Assembly: GCF_034259325.1 (NCBI RefSeq) | Contig: NZ_JAXIVS010000017.1 | Coordinates: 1-64,000, forward strand | Length of the DNA: 64,000 nucleotides | Source: Hyalangium ruber | GTDB taxonomy: Bacteria; Myxococcota; Myxococcia; Myxococcales; Myxococcaceae | Reading direction: 5' to 3' | Shown: positions 1 to 9,053 of the stretch, piece after piece | Layout of the letters: every line of letters starts with the position of its first letter | How positions within the stretch are numbered: the first letter of the stretch is position 1 | Program-made: the position numbers and the translations under genes | The notes under the pieces: generated by a model | What the model was told of the DNA's origin: nothing | The model's input: the letters and a program-made list of their open reading frames with translations, nothing else | The model's database searches: none

Positions 1-1
1 G

Positions 2-133
2 CCACCGGCGCACGGACCGAACATCCACACCGAGGAACTCCGCTACCTCATCGGGAGCGTATCCCTCCACCAAGCGCTGGATGGCCAGCCAGCGCCGATG
101 CTCCAACTCTTCGGGCGAGCCTCGACTTCGCAT
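2..133 (-). CDS. IS630-type transposase, N-terminal fragment (runs off left edge)
   Basis: Reading from an ATG at 133 gives 44 codons open to the window edge. The peptide begins MRSRGSPEELEHRRW and contains a compact helix-turn-helix (AIQRLVEGYAPDEVAEFLG, then VDVRSVRRW). This matches the N-terminal HTH of IS630/Tc1-mariner-like transposases, which bind the element ends. The DDE catalytic domain would lie outside the window, so it cannot be judged whether the element is intact. IS630 elements duplicate a TA target; a TA-containing stretch lies near 186-190, but no second end is visible to confirm a boundary. Alternative: another HTH_29/HTH_32 regulator. Confidence 0.6.
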   Translation of the reverse strand, partial: MRSRGSPEELEHRRWLAIQRLVEGYAPDEVAEFLGVDVRSVRRW

Positions 134-461
134 CCTGCCAAGCTACCCTGGCTCTTCCGCGCGGACATTACTTTCCTGAGACGCTATAGCGCACCCGGCT
201 GCCGATCAAGGACCGGCTGCCAGTGGCCTGGGCTCGCGACTGCGATAGGTTGCGCGATGCGCTCGCCCACCGTCGGCCGGAGGTGCCCAGCCCGCACTCG
301 CCTGACGAACTCGCCGGCCCCTTCTCCTTCAACTTGCACTCCCTGGACGGCAGAACGGCGCTCCATTGCCTTCATGCTCTCGCTCTTATCAGGCTCTGCT
401 CACGCCAGTGCTAACGGCCGACTTTGACTCAGGCATTCCTAACTGGGCTCTCCACCGGGAG
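134..461. other. Non-coding or decayed stretch beside the transposase
   Basis: About 330 bp between the transposase start and the stop of the MBL lipoprotein gene. Short open frames of 63 and 109 codons exist on both strands, but none shows a recognisable motif, a good ribosome binding site or a protein-like composition. It probably holds the outer end and promoter of the insertion sequence plus the 3' flank of the next gene. Confidence 0.4.
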
Positions 462-1379
462 CTACTTCGTCGCGGCTGCGGCCTGCGCCTGCCGCTTCCA
501 CTCTGCCGGTAGGCCGATGTTCAGGAACACGTCGAAACCCTGTCCTGGATATGCCGCGAGGATCCTCTGCTTGATGCGCTCGAGCCCCTCCGCCGTCGGC
601 TCACCCTGCGGCTTCTCCGCCGCCACTTCCGCGATGACCCGCTCCAGGTACGCCTGCTCCTGGTCCAGCAAGCCCGCTCGGCCCGATGGGCCTCGCCCCG
701 GGTGTACGTACTTCGGCTTCAGCGCCTTCATCTCGTCAACCCGCTTCAGCCACTCGTCCGTCTTGCCGATCTCCAGCCAGCTGTGCGCGTTGTTCGCCAC
801 CATGTCCCCCGGGAACAGGTGCCCCTCGTACTCCACCACCACGTGCGCCTCGCTGCACCCCGCCCCCATCACGTGCGCCTTCACCGTCACGCCCCCCGCG
901 CTCAGCTCCGTCGTCGCCGCTCCGAAGCTGTCCGGCAATGGCACCTCCGTCGGGTAGTCCGGCTTGTAGCGCTCCGCGAACGCCTTCGTGCGGATCTCAT
1001 GCACGTGCGGAATCGCCGCCCGCACCTGCTCGCTCGTCACCACCCGGATGCCTCGCTTGCGCAGCACGTCCGTCCCGTTGAACTTGTCCGGATTCGGGTG
1101 CAGCACGATCGCCAGCTGCGCCTTCTTCCCCGTCATCTGCTCCGCCCAGTTCACGAACTCCTCCGCCGCCGAGGGCAGGAACTGGGTGTCGATCAGGATC
1201 AGCCCCTCCGGGCCCTCGATCCAGTACGACGACGTGCTGAACCCCCACGGCGAGGACACGTATGTCCCCACCCGTGCGTCCGCGCGAGAGGTCAGCGTGA
1301 CTTGCGCACCCTCCGGACTCCGAGTGGTGGCACAACCCGTCATGAGCGTGAACAGCAGAACGGATGCAATGCGACGCAT
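462..1379 (-). CDS. Metallo-beta-lactamase-fold lipoprotein with a degenerate metal motif
   Basis: 305 aa. The N-terminus is a lipoprotein signal ending in a lipobox LMTGC (Cys16), so the mature protein should be membrane-anchored. The fold resembles subclass B3-like metallo-beta-lactamases: a beta-rich start with LILIDTQF, then the signature position, a GCSEAH segment (His179), FPGDMV (Asp192) and a late His (VHPGRGP). The canonical HxHxDH metal motif is replaced by HPNPDK (residues 94-99), so two of the three usual His ligands are Asn and Lys. Asp98 and His94 remain. The protein may bind one metal, bind metals differently or be non-enzymatic. The next gene, on the same strand, begins about 60 bp downstream of the 5' end of this one. 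Confidence 0.75.
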   Translation of the reverse strand: MRRIASVLLFTLMTGCATTRSPEGAQVTLTSRADARVGTYVSSPWGFSTSSYWIEGPEGLILIDTQFLPSAAEEFVNWAEQMTGKKAQLAIVLHPNPDKFNGTDVLRKRGIRVVTSEQVRAAIPHVHEIRTKAFAERYKPDYPTEVPLPDSFGAATTELSAGGVTVKAHVMGAGCSEAHVVVEYEGHLFPGDMVANNAHSWLEIGKTDEWLKRVDEMKALKPKYVHPGRGPSGRAGLLDQEQAYLERVIAEVAAEKPQGEPTAEGLERIKQRILAAYPGQGFDVFLNIGLPAEWKRQAQAAAATK

Positions 1380-1439
1380 GGTGCGGTCTCCTGAGAGGCC
1401 GCACTTCTTATGCGCTCCCGCCTCCAGCCGACAACCCGT

Positions 1440-2570
1440 TCAGTCCGTGCCCGTCCGCTTCGAATCCGCGGGCAGTTGGAAGGCCGTCTCGTTGTCCGAC
1501 CAGATCGGCGGCTGCGCCTCTCCCGTGAACGCTCGCAGCCGCCGGTAGTCCGAGTACTCGGCCTGCATCGTCACCAGGTCCCCCGTCTGCATCCGCTCGT
1601 CCCCGCTCGGGTGCAGCTTCTCCGTGTCCCCCCGCCTCAACGCCAACGTCAGCGCCCCGAACCGGTCCCGCACCTCGGAGATGCTCGTGCCCGGTAGCCC
1701 CGTCCGCGCCTCGAACACCGACACCACCATCAGGTGCCGGCCAATCCGGAACGAGTGGACGATTCGCGGATCCAACGCCGCCAGCGCCATCGCCGGCGCC
1801 GCCAGCGAGGAGCTCGACAGCGCCTCCGCCTTGAACGTGTCTCGCACCTTCGCCACCAGGTCGTCGTCGAACAGGCGAATCACCACCCGGATGCTCGGGT
1901 TGAACCGCCGCGCGTCCAGCGCGATGTTCAGGTTCGCCAGGTCATCGTCCGTCGCACAGACGATCGCCGACGCCGCCTTCACGTTCGTGCGCGGCAGGCA
2001 CTGCGGGCTGCGGATGTCGTCGATCAGCAGCGGCACCTGCTCGTCTCGCAGCACCCCCACGAACGCCCCGTCCTCCCGCTTCTCCACCACCACCACGTCC
2101 TTGCCCATCGCCCGGAGCTGGTCCACCACCCGGTAGCCCACCCGCCCCGCCCCACAGACTATGACGTGCCCCTTCAGCGTCTCGGCGATCACCTCGATCC
2201 ACTCCTTGTCGCTCTTGTGCTTGGCGAAGAACAGGTAGGCAAAGCGCACCACGCCGTCCACCACCAGCGCGATGCCCACCGGCGGAATCAGCATGTTCAG
2301 CGCGATGCCCATCCAATCGTTCGAGCAGTCCAGCGAGGGCTGCCCGAACAACAGGAAGTACACGTGCTGCAGCGCCTTGCCCGCCGGCACCGGCTCTCCT
2401 CCCGGCACCTCACACCGCCATTGGAACAACGGCGGTGCCCCCAGGAAGAGCACCGCCGTCAGCATCAGCGTCGTCCGGAAGCGCCGCAGCAACGCCCAGA
2501 AGTACCGGAGGTTGATCGCCAGGCGTCGGCGCGGCGAAGGCCGTAGCGGTGACGTGTGCGTGTGCATCAT
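1440..2570 (-). CDS. RCK (TrkA-N/TrkA-C) channel-like membrane protein without a K+ selectivity filter
   Basis: 376 aa from the ATG at 2570, which overlaps the tatC stop as ATGATGA; the open frame extends 20 codons further but inside tatC. Order: TM1 about residues 34-48, a P-loop-like segment 66-85, TM2 about 88-115, a Rossmann RCK domain from about 134 with the nucleotide-binding motif HVIVCGAGRVGYRVV, and a TrkA-C-like domain near 285-365. This is the plan of MthK/Kch-type potassium channels. The TVGYG filter is absent: the segment between the helices reads LFGQPSLDCSNDW. The protein could be a two-TM RCK regulator or a channel of other selectivity. Translational coupling to tatC is likely. 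Confidence 0.75.
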   Translation of the reverse strand: MMHTHTSPLRPSPRRRLAINLRYFWALLRRFRTTLMLTAVLFLGAPPLFQWRCEVPGGEPVPAGKALQHVYFLLFGQPSLDCSNDWMGIALNMLIPPVGIALVVDGVVRFAYLFFAKHKSDKEWIEVIAETLKGHVIVCGAGRVGYRVVDQLRAMGKDVVVVEKREDGAFVGVLRDEQVPLLIDDIRSPQCLPRTNVKAASAIVCATDDDLANLNIALDARRFNPSIRVVIRLFDDDLVAKVRDTFKAEALSSSSLAAPAMALAALDPRIVHSFRIGRHLMVVSVFEARTGLPGTSISEVRDRFGALTLALRRGDTEKLHPSGDERMQTGDLVTMQAEYSDYRRLRAFTGEAQPPIWSDNETAFQLPADSKRTGTD

Positions 2571-3805
2571 GGCGTCGGGGCGATGCCCGCGGCCGCCTCC
2601 TGGCGCGCCCTCCGCCGCTCGATCAGCCACACCGCCAGCACGCCCAGCTCGTAGCAGAGCAGCATCGGCCCCGCCATCAGCGACAGGTTCACCACGTCAC
2701 CCGTCGGCGTCAGCACCGCCGCGGCGATGAGGCACACCACGAACGCATGGCGCTGGTACTTGAACAGCCACTTGCTGCGCACCACCCCCACCACCCCCAA
2801 CAGCGCCATCACCAGCGGCAGCTCGAAGATGACGCCGAAGGCGAGGATCAACAGCAGCACCAGCGAGAGCTGCTCGTTCATCGACAGCATGGGCCGCGTC
2901 CACCGCAGCGCCTCGTAGCGCGCCTTGCCCGCCGCCAGCTCCTTCTCCAGCTTCCACAGCCCGGCCAGCTCCTCGGCCCGCGTGGGCGCCACACCCGCCA
3001 GCAGGCTCGCCGCCTCGTCCATCGCCACCGCCGACACCGCGTAGTCCTTGCGGCCCACCGCCTCCACCGCCTCCACCCGCTTCTCCACCGCCTGCCGCAG
3101 CACCACCCGCGAGGACACCCCGAAGCCGTCCGCCGCCGCATCCAGCAGCTGCCCCAGCCCCGCCAGCCGCCCCGTCATCTCCACGCTCTCGGCGGGCACC
3201 ACCTCGAGCTCCCGCGCCTGCCCCTCGCCCTCCGCCCGCAGCGTTTCGCTCGCCCCCTTGGCCAGCTGCCCCGCCCGCTCCGCGTCTCCGATTCGCAGGA
3301 AGCGCAGCGCGTCCTCCGCCCGCAGCCGCCCCGTGTCCAGCCGCGACTCCAGCGCCAGCGTCTCCTCCTCGTTCAGGAGGAACTTGAACATCGAGGGCAG
3401 CACCACGAAGTAACAGAACAGCGCGCCGATCAGGAACGACAGCGTGCCCGCCGCCACGAAGGGCCCCGCCATGCGCTTCTCTTCCGGGTACAGCCCCGGC
3501 GAGACGAAGCCCCACAGCTGCATGAGGATGACGGGCGTGGTGAGGAAGATGCCGCAGTACACGCCCACCTTCATCAGCACGTTCAGCTCTTCGATGCCCG
3601 AGGTGTAGATGAGCGCCCGCCCCTCCGGCGGCAGCGCCTCCAGCACCGGCCGCATCAACAGCCCGAAGATCGGCTTGGCGAAGATGAGGGAGATCGTCCC
3701 CAGGCCGATCACCGCCAGGGTGCATTTGAGGAGGCGCGAGCGGAGCTCCGTGAGGTGCTCCGCCAGCGACATGCGCATTTCAGGATCGAATTTCGGAAGT
3801 GCCAA
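2567..3805 (-). CDS. tatC: Sec-independent (Tat) translocase TatC with a large periplasmic insertion
   Basis: 412 aa, against roughly 250 aa for most TatC proteins. It is the core receptor of the twin-arginine pathway and binds RR signal peptides on the cytoplasmic face. N-terminal MSLAEHLTELRSRL and the LWGFVSPGLYPEEKR loop are typical. The TM4 motif FGVIFELP keeps the conserved Glu (about 328). Extra sequence of about 150 residues (about 150-303, largely charged, Ala/Glu-rich and helical) sits between TM3 and TM4, in the second periplasmic loop. It follows tatA/B with a 2-bp gap and overlaps the RCK gene, so the three form an operon. Confidence 0.93.
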   Translation of the reverse strand: MALPKFDPEMRMSLAEHLTELRSRLLKCTLAVIGLGTISLIFAKPIFGLLMRPVLEALPPEGRALIYTSGIEELNVLMKVGVYCGIFLTTPVILMQLWGFVSPGLYPEEKRMAGPFVAAGTLSFLIGALFCYFVVLPSMFKFLLNEEETLALESRLDTGRLRAEDALRFLRIGDAERAGQLAKGASETLRAEGEGQARELEVVPAESVEMTGRLAGLGQLLDAAADGFGVSSRVVLRQAVEKRVEAVEAVGRKDYAVSAVAMDEAASLLAGVAPTRAEELAGLWKLEKELAAGKARYEALRWTRPMLSMNEQLSLVLLLILAFGVIFELPLVMALLGVVGVVRSKWLFKYQRHAFVVCLIAAAVLTPTGDVVNLSLMAGPMLLCYELGVLAVWLIERRRARQEAAAGIAPTP

Positions 3806-3807
3806 GG

Positions 3808-4344
3808 CTAGCCCTGCTTCGGCGCGTTACGGGCCACCGTGCCCGGAATGGGAGCAAAGCGAGGCACGGCCTCCTCCTGCTCACCCGAGGTTTCCGCCGG
3901 AGCGCTCTCCTGCGGCGCGACCGGCTCGCCCTGCGCGGCCACCGCCGCCACCGTGGCCCCCAGCGACTGCGGCTCCACGGCGGGAGCAGCCTCCACCGCG
4001 GGAAGCACCTCCGGAGGAGGCATCATGTGGGCGTAATTCCCACCTTCCAGGTGGGCTGGCACGTGCGCGGGCGGAGGAAGCGCGGCCGGCTCGGAGGCGG
4101 ACATCGCGGGGTGCTCCACCGGAGGTACCGGAGCGGGCACGGGCCGGGGTGGCTCGCGCTGGAACTCCTGGTCCATCTGGTAGAACTCGCGCGTCACCAC
4201 CGAGCGAACTTCATCCGTCTGCCGCCGGAACTCGCGCAGGAACTTGCCGATGCCGCGCGCCAGCTCGGGCAGCCGCTGCGGCCCAAGGATGAGCAGCGCG
4301 GCCACCAGGATGAAGATCATCTCGCCTGCGCCGATGTTGAACAT
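3808..4344 (-). CDS. tatA: Tat translocase subunit TatA/TatB
   Basis: 178 aa. The N-terminal membrane helix (about residues 5-21) is followed by the hinge ILGPQRLPEL and an amphipathic helix (ARGIGKFLREFRRQTDEV), the standard TatA/TatB layout. The long hydrophilic tail, rich in Pro, Ala and Glu, is closer in length to TatB than to the short TatA. Only one TatA/B gene is in the window, so it cannot be decided whether this is the pore-forming or the receptor subunit. First gene of the tat operon, directly upstream of tatC. Confidence 0.88.
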   Translation of the reverse strand: MFNIGAGEMIFILVAALLILGPQRLPELARGIGKFLREFRRQTDEVRSVVTREFYQMDQEFQREPPRPVPAPVPPVEHPAMSASEPAALPPPAHVPAHLEGGNYAHMMPPPEVLPAVEAAPAVEPQSLGATVAAVAAQGEPVAPQESAPAETSGEQEEAVPRFAPIPGTVARNAPKQG

Positions 4345-4465
4345 GTACGGACGGCTCCGCGGAAGGCTGGCTAGGGGTTATCGCGCCATGGGACGTCGGG
4401 TGCAACCCAGAGCCTACTCCTAGCGCCTCCCCCAACGGGCGGAGATGCGCCAGGACGCCCGCTTG

Positions 4466-5794
4466 CTAACGCTGAGAATTCGACTGGGACGGCAGGGGCG
4501 CCGTCCCCGCGGGCGTCGGCGCCGGAACCTGGGCCACCGCCGCCTTGGCGGCCGCCTCGGCCGTCTGGACGGCCTGGGCCGACGGGACACGGCTCCGGAC
4601 CCGACGCTCGACGATGTAGAGCATCAGCGGCACCAGCAGTGTCAGGACGATGGAGACCCAGGCGACCTCGGCGACCCCCCCCAGCCTTCCGTCCGGCAGG
4701 TTCGTCAGCATCAGCGGAGCGATGGCCGCCGAGCCCAGCGCCGAGGCCATGTGGGAGATGGCCGACTGCAGCGAGAGGAAGCGCGCGCGCACCGCGTTCT
4801 CCGGCACCCGAGAGGTGAGCGTGTTGTAGGCCACGTTGCGCAGCCCCATCGACATCATGAAGCCCATGAAGAGCGCGTAGATGGGCAGCCATTGGGGGTA
4901 GTTGACGAAGCCCAGGTACGTCATCGCCACCGAGCCGAACACGCCGATGGAGCCCACCCGGAACGAGCCATACTTATCTACCCACCGGCCCGCCAGCCGC
5001 AGCGTCGCGAAGCTCACGAAGCCACCGACGAAATAGAGCACCCACAGCTCGTGGCGCGGGTAGCCCAGGTTCTGCACGAGGTGGGTGGGGATGTTGGGGA
5101 TGAGCACGAAGCCACTCATCATCACGAACGCCGACATCACATAGGACAGCTGCACGTCCCTGCGGCCCAGCAGCTCCAGGGTGCCCACCTTGTGCCCCGG
5201 GCGTGCCCCTTGCTCCAGGTGCCCGCGCATGGGCGGCAGGAAGAAGATGGCGCCCAGCACCACCAACACCCCCATGGCCGCGACGCCCAGGAAAGGGGCC
5301 CTCCACCCGGCCAGGTTGGCCGCCTGGAGCGAGAGCGGCAACCCCACCACCTGCGCCACCGAGAAGGAGCCCATCACCGCCCCCATCGCCTTGCCGCGCC
5401 GCTCCGCGGGGATGATGTCCGCGATGATGGCCAGCGACAGCGAAGTGGCCGGCCCACCGAAGATGCCGGCCATTACCCGGGCCAGGACCATCGTCGACAG
5501 CCCCGAGGCCAGGCCTCCCGCCGCCGTGGCCAGCACCAGCCCCAGCATGGAGACGGCCAGCGCCTTGCGCCGATCGAAGCGGTCCAGGAAGTAGCCACCC
5601 ACCAGCCCCGCCACGCTCGCCGCCGCCGTGTAGCTGCCCGCCACGTAGCCGATGTGCGCCGAGTCGATCTGCAGCCCCTCCGCGAAGAAGGGGCCCAGCG
5701 GCATCACCATCACGAAGTCGAGGATGTTAACGAACTGGACCGCCCCGATCAGGAAGATGACGGCGCGCTCGGAGACAGCGGGAGGGGACGACAT
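4466..5794 (-). CDS. MFS transporter (DHA1-like)
   Basis: 442 aa with about 12 predicted membrane helices in two halves. The loop between helices 2 and 3 carries the MFS signature GYFLDRFDRRKAL (motif A) and the second half repeats it as GRWVDKYG. The N-terminal helix has VQFVNILDFVMVMPLGP, common in drug:H+ antiporters of the DHA1 group. The C-terminal tail after the last helix is Ala/Pro-rich and cytoplasmic. The substrate cannot be told. It sits just downstream of the MCP gene on the same strand (13-bp gap), so the two are probably co-transcribed. Confidence 0.88.
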   Translation of the reverse strand: MSSPPAVSERAVIFLIGAVQFVNILDFVMVMPLGPFFAEGLQIDSAHIGYVAGSYTAAASVAGLVGGYFLDRFDRRKALAVSMLGLVLATAAGGLASGLSTMVLARVMAGIFGGPATSLSLAIIADIIPAERRGKAMGAVMGSFSVAQVVGLPLSLQAANLAGWRAPFLGVAAMGVLVVLGAIFFLPPMRGHLEQGARPGHKVGTLELLGRRDVQLSYVMSAFVMMSGFVLIPNIPTHLVQNLGYPRHELWVLYFVGGFVSFATLRLAGRWVDKYGSFRVGSIGVFGSVAMTYLGFVNYPQWLPIYALFMGFMMSMGLRNVAYNTLTSRVPENAVRARFLSLQSAISHMASALGSAAIAPLMLTNLPDGRLGGVAEVAWVSIVLTLLVPLMLYIVERRVRSRVPSAQAVQTAEAAAKAAVAQVPAPTPAGTAPLPSQSNSQR

Positions 5795-5807
5795 GGTGGG
5801 AACCCCT

Positions 5808-7874
5808 TCAGACGCGGAAGCGGCGCACCTCGGCGCGCAACACCTCCGCCTGCTTCTGCAAATGATCGATGGCCTCCTCCAGCTGCCGCACCGATCGGGT
5901 CTGGTGCTCGGAGACGCCCTTGATGGTGTCCACCGCCTTGAGCACCTGCTCGCTGCCCATCGTCTGCTCCTTCTGGGCGCGGTTGAGGTGGGTGACCATC
6001 TCGTTGATGCTCTCGATGGAGCGGGTGATCTGCTTGCTGCCCTGCGTCTGCTCCTGGCTGCTGCGCTGCACGTGCGCGGTGATGGCCTTCATCCGCTCGG
6101 CGCTCTTGATGATCTGATCACTGCCCTTGGCCTGCTCGTTGGAGGCCTTGGAGATCATCTGCACCGTCTCTGAAATCCGCTGGATGGCGCCCGTCACCTG
6201 CCGGCTGCCGCGCGCCTGCTCCACCGTGGCCCGGGCAATCGCCTTCACCATCTGCGTGGCCTTCTGCGCGCTGTCGTTGATCTTCCACAGCGCCCCTTCG
6301 GCCTCGCGGCCCAGCTGCACGCCCTCCTCCACGTTGCGCACGCCCTGGTTCATCACCGCCACCGCGTTGCGGCTCTCCTCCTGGATGCTGCGGATGAGGT
6401 CGGCGATCTCCTTGGTGGAGGCGCCCGTGCGCTCGGCCAGGTCCTTGATCTCGTCGGCCACCACCGCGAAGCCCTTGCCGTGCTCGCCCGCCTGCGCGGC
6501 GATGATGGCGGCGTTGAGCGCCAAGAGGTTCGTCTGCTCGGCCACGTCGTCGATGACGTTGAGGATGTTGCCGATGTCCGAGATGCGCTTGCCCAGGCTC
6601 TCGATGACACCAGCGGCGGAGCGGCTGGTGTCCTTGATGCGGTCGATGCCGGTGAGCGTCTTCTGCAGCGACTCCACGCCCGACTGCGCGTCCTCGGACA
6701 CCTGCTCGGACAGGCGCGCCGTCTCGTTGGCGTTGGTCTCCACCTGTCCGATGGAGGAGTCCATCTTCTTGATGGACGAAGAGGTCTCCTCCGTGGAGGC
6801 CGACAGCGCCGAGATGTTGGTGGCCACTTCGCGGATGGAGAAGGACATCTCCTCGATGGCGCTGGTGGTCTCCTCCACGCTGCCCGCCATGGACTGCACG
6901 TTCTCGGCCACCTCGTCGTTGGTGGCCGCCATCTCCATGATGGAGGAGCTGCTCTGCTCGGCGCTCTGGTAGAGCACCTCCACGTTCTCGGCGATGCCTC
7001 GCAGGCTCGCCAGCATCTCCACCATGGAGGAGGAGGTCTCCTCCACCCGCGACTGGATGGTGGAGGCGCCCGAGGACACCGTGGTGCCCGTACGGGAGAT
7101 CTGCTCAATCACGCCAGCCAGGCTCTCGGACACGCCGCGCACCCGGCCCAGCGTCTCCCGCCAGCTCAGGGCGATTCGGTTGAGGGCCTCGGCCAGCTTG
7201 CCCAGCTCGTCCTGGGTGCCCACCTCCACGCGGCCCGTCAGGTCCGACTCCGCCAGCCGGCGCGCCATCGACATCATCGCCTCCAGCGGCTGGAGGATGA
7301 GCGCCCGCGAGATGAGGAAGAAGAGCAGCATGAAGACCGCGAGACCAATCACGAAGATGAGCGCCAGCGTCCGGCGCACCGTGCCGACGGCCTCCTGGAT
7401 GGAGGTGGAGTTCATCCCCACCACGACCCAGCCCAGCTCCTTGTCGTCCCGGTTGCGGATCACCTCGACGAGCAGCCAGCTCCCCGCGCTCGGCTTGAAC
7501 TCCGCCGGCGAGCCGGCCTGCTGGTACTGCTCCAACAGCTCCTTGAGCGTCGCCGGCGCTCGGGTGGTGGAGCCGAGGGGCTGGCGATCCGTGCCCAGCA
7601 CCGAGGCGAAGGCGAAGTCCCGATCGCCCTCCAGCAGGCTGTTGAGCGTCGCGCGCAGGGGAGCCCCCGGCACCAGCTCCTGCTCCTGGGCGCCCATGAG
7701 GCGGGCGATCTCCTGGGCCTTGGCCCGGCCGTGCTCGACGAGCCGCTCCTCCAACAACCCCCTCACCGTGTCCGGCACCGCCAGAAAGAGCGCCAGGAAC
7801 AGAATGGCCTGAGCCAGGGCGAAGTACCCGAAGAGGACTCCACGAAGACCGTATTTCTGGAAGCGACGAGCCAA
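5808..7874 (-). CDS. Methyl-accepting chemotaxis protein
   Basis: 688 aa. Order: TM helix near residues 15-37, a periplasmic sensor region of about 135 residues, a second TM near 173-195, a HAMP domain, then a long coiled coil. The signalling tip is [12 protein letters not shown], preceded by VIDDVAEQ and followed by [19 protein letters not shown], the hallmark of MCPs that couple to CheA/CheW. The start is a TTG; no ATG fits before the first helix. The C-terminus (EVRRFRV) lacks the CheR-binding pentapeptide. In myxobacteria such receptors feed Frz/Dif/Che pathways for gliding and development, but no che genes are nearby. One tip residue reads Ile where Ala is commoner ([11 protein letters not shown]). 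Confidence 0.95.
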   Translation of the reverse strand: MARRFQKYGLRGVLFGYFALAQAILFLALFLAVPDTVRGLLEERLVEHGRAKAQEIARLMGAQEQELVPGAPLRATLNSLLEGDRDFAFASVLGTDRQPLGSTTRAPATLKELLEQYQQAGSPAEFKPSAGSWLLVEVIRNRDDKELGWVVVGMNSTSIQEAVGTVRRTLALIFVIGLAVFMLLFFLISRALILQPLEAMMSMARRLAESDLTGRVEVGTQDELGKLAEALNRIALSWRETLGRVRGVSESLAGVIEQISRTGTTVSSGASTIQSRVEETSSSMVEMLASLRGIAENVEVLYQSAEQSSSSIMEMAATNDEVAENVQSMAGSVEETTSAIEEMSFSIREVATNISALSASTEETSSSIKKMDSSIGQVETNANETARLSEQVSEDAQSGVESLQKTLTGIDRIKDTSRSAAGVIESLGKRISDIGNILNVIDDVAEQTNLLALNAAIIAAQAGEHGKGFAVVADEIKDLAERTGASTKEIADLIRSIQEESRNAVAVMNQGVRNVEEGVQLGREAEGALWKINDSAQKATQMVKAIARATVEQARGSRQVTGAIQRISETVQMISKASNEQAKGSDQIIKSAERMKAITAHVQRSSQEQTQGSKQITRSIESINEMVTHLNRAQKEQTMGSEQVLKAVDTIKGVSEHQTRSVRQLEEAIDHLQKQAEVLRAEVRRFRV

Positions 7875-8024
7875 GGCTCCGCAATCTACGGAGGGAATCG
7901 AACAAAGGGCAAGGAACGGGAAGGCCGTTCGCGCAGCGGGGCTGGAAGAATCCCGGAACCCCGTGGATTCTGGGGCACTGGGAGCGTAGGCCTGGCCCTA
8001 CCCTGCCCTTGGAACCTACCTGGT

Positions 8025-9053
8025 ATGACGCCTCCCACCCTACTTTTGACCGATCCCCTCTTCCTCAAGCACGAACCCGGCAGGCAGCATCCGGAGAGCC
8101 CGGCCCGGTTGCGGAGCATCCTCTCGGTGCTGGCGCGCAAGCCGGTGGCGGGCACGCAGGTGGGCCAGCCGCGCTCGGCCACGGAGCAGGAGCTGGCCTC
8201 GGTCCACACCCCCGAGCTGCGAAAGTACCTGCTGGGGCTGGCCGGAGAGCGCGCGGAGATCGACCCGGACACCCAGGCCTCCCCGGACACCTATGACGCG
8301 GCGGTGCTGGCCGCGGGGGCCGCGGTGCAGGCGGTGGAGGAGGTGATGTCGGGCCGGGCGAGCAACGCGTTCGCGCTGGTGCGTCCTCCGGGCCACCACG
8401 CCGAGCCCGGGCGAGCCATGGGCTTCTGCTTCTTCAACAACGTGGCCATCGCCGCCGAGGCGGCACGCCGGCACGGCGCCGAGCGGGTGCTGGTGCTGGA
8501 CTGGGACGTCCACCACGGCAACGGCACCCAGGCGGCCTTCTGGGAGCGCCGGGACGTGCTCTACCAATCCGTCCACCAATACCCCTACTACCCGGGCACG
8601 GGAGCGCCGCACGAAGTGGGCGTCGGCGCGGGCGAGGGCTTCACCATCAACTGCGGCCTGCCGGGTGGCGCCTCGGACGCGGATTATGGGGCCCTCTTCC
8701 AGGAGCTGTTCCTGCCCATCGCGGACGCGTTCCGGCCCCAGCTCGTGCTGGTCTCCGCGGGCTTCGATCCCCACCGGCATGACCCGATTGGAGGAATGCT
8801 GCTCAGCGAGCGCGGCTTCGCGGCGATGTGCTCGGCGATGAAGGCGCTGGCCGACAGCCTGTGCGGAGGCCGCCTGGTACTGCTCCTGGAGGGGGGCTAT
8901 TCCCTGGAGGGGCTCTCCCAGTCCGTGCATGCCTGTATCGAGGTGCTGGCGGGGCGGCGCGACTCCTTCCCCACCGGCGAGACCAGTTCGGACGCGATGC
9001 ACGCGCTCGCGCTGAGCCGCGAGGCCCTGCGGCCCTACTGGCCCGCGCTCTGA
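8025..9053 (+). CDS. Histone deacetylase / acetylpolyamine amidohydrolase family protein
   Basis: 342 aa. Zn-dependent deacetylase of the arginase/deacetylase fold. All diagnostic motifs are present: RPPGHHAEPG (catalytic His pair), LDWDVHHGNGTQ (Zn ligands Asp and His), SAGFDPHRHDP (Zn Asp) and LEGGYSL near the end. It resembles class II HDAC-like bacterial enzymes. The start is the ATG at 8025; the longer open frame runs antisense through the MCP gene and is discarded. The stop directly abuts the stop of the convergent response-regulator gene (zero spacing). The substrate (acetyl-lysine, acetylpolyamine or another amide) is unknown. Confidence 0.92.
   Translation: MTPPTLLLTDPLFLKHEPGRQHPESPARLRSILSVLARKPVAGTQVGQPRSATEQELASVHTPELRKYLLGLAGERAEIDPDTQASPDTYDAAVLAAGAAVQAVEEVMSGRASNAFALVRPPGHHAEPGRAMGFCFFNNVAIAAEAARRHGAERVLVLDWDVHHGNGTQAAFWERRDVLYQSVHQYPYYPGTGAPHEVGVGAGEGFTINCGLPGGASDADYGALFQELFLPIADAFRPQLVLVSAGFDPHRHDPIGGMLLSERGFAAMCSAMKALADSLCGGRLVLLLEGGYSLEGLSQSVHACIEVLAGRRDSFPTGETSSDAMHALALSREALRPYWPAL

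Noticed and set aside
184-375. 63-aa frame on the minus strand near the left edge
   Set aside because: No motif, no ribosome site and no neighbour that supports it.
6480-8024. 5' part of a long plus-strand frame before the deacetylase
   Set aside because: Antisense to the MCP gene; the deacetylase starts at the ATG at 8025.
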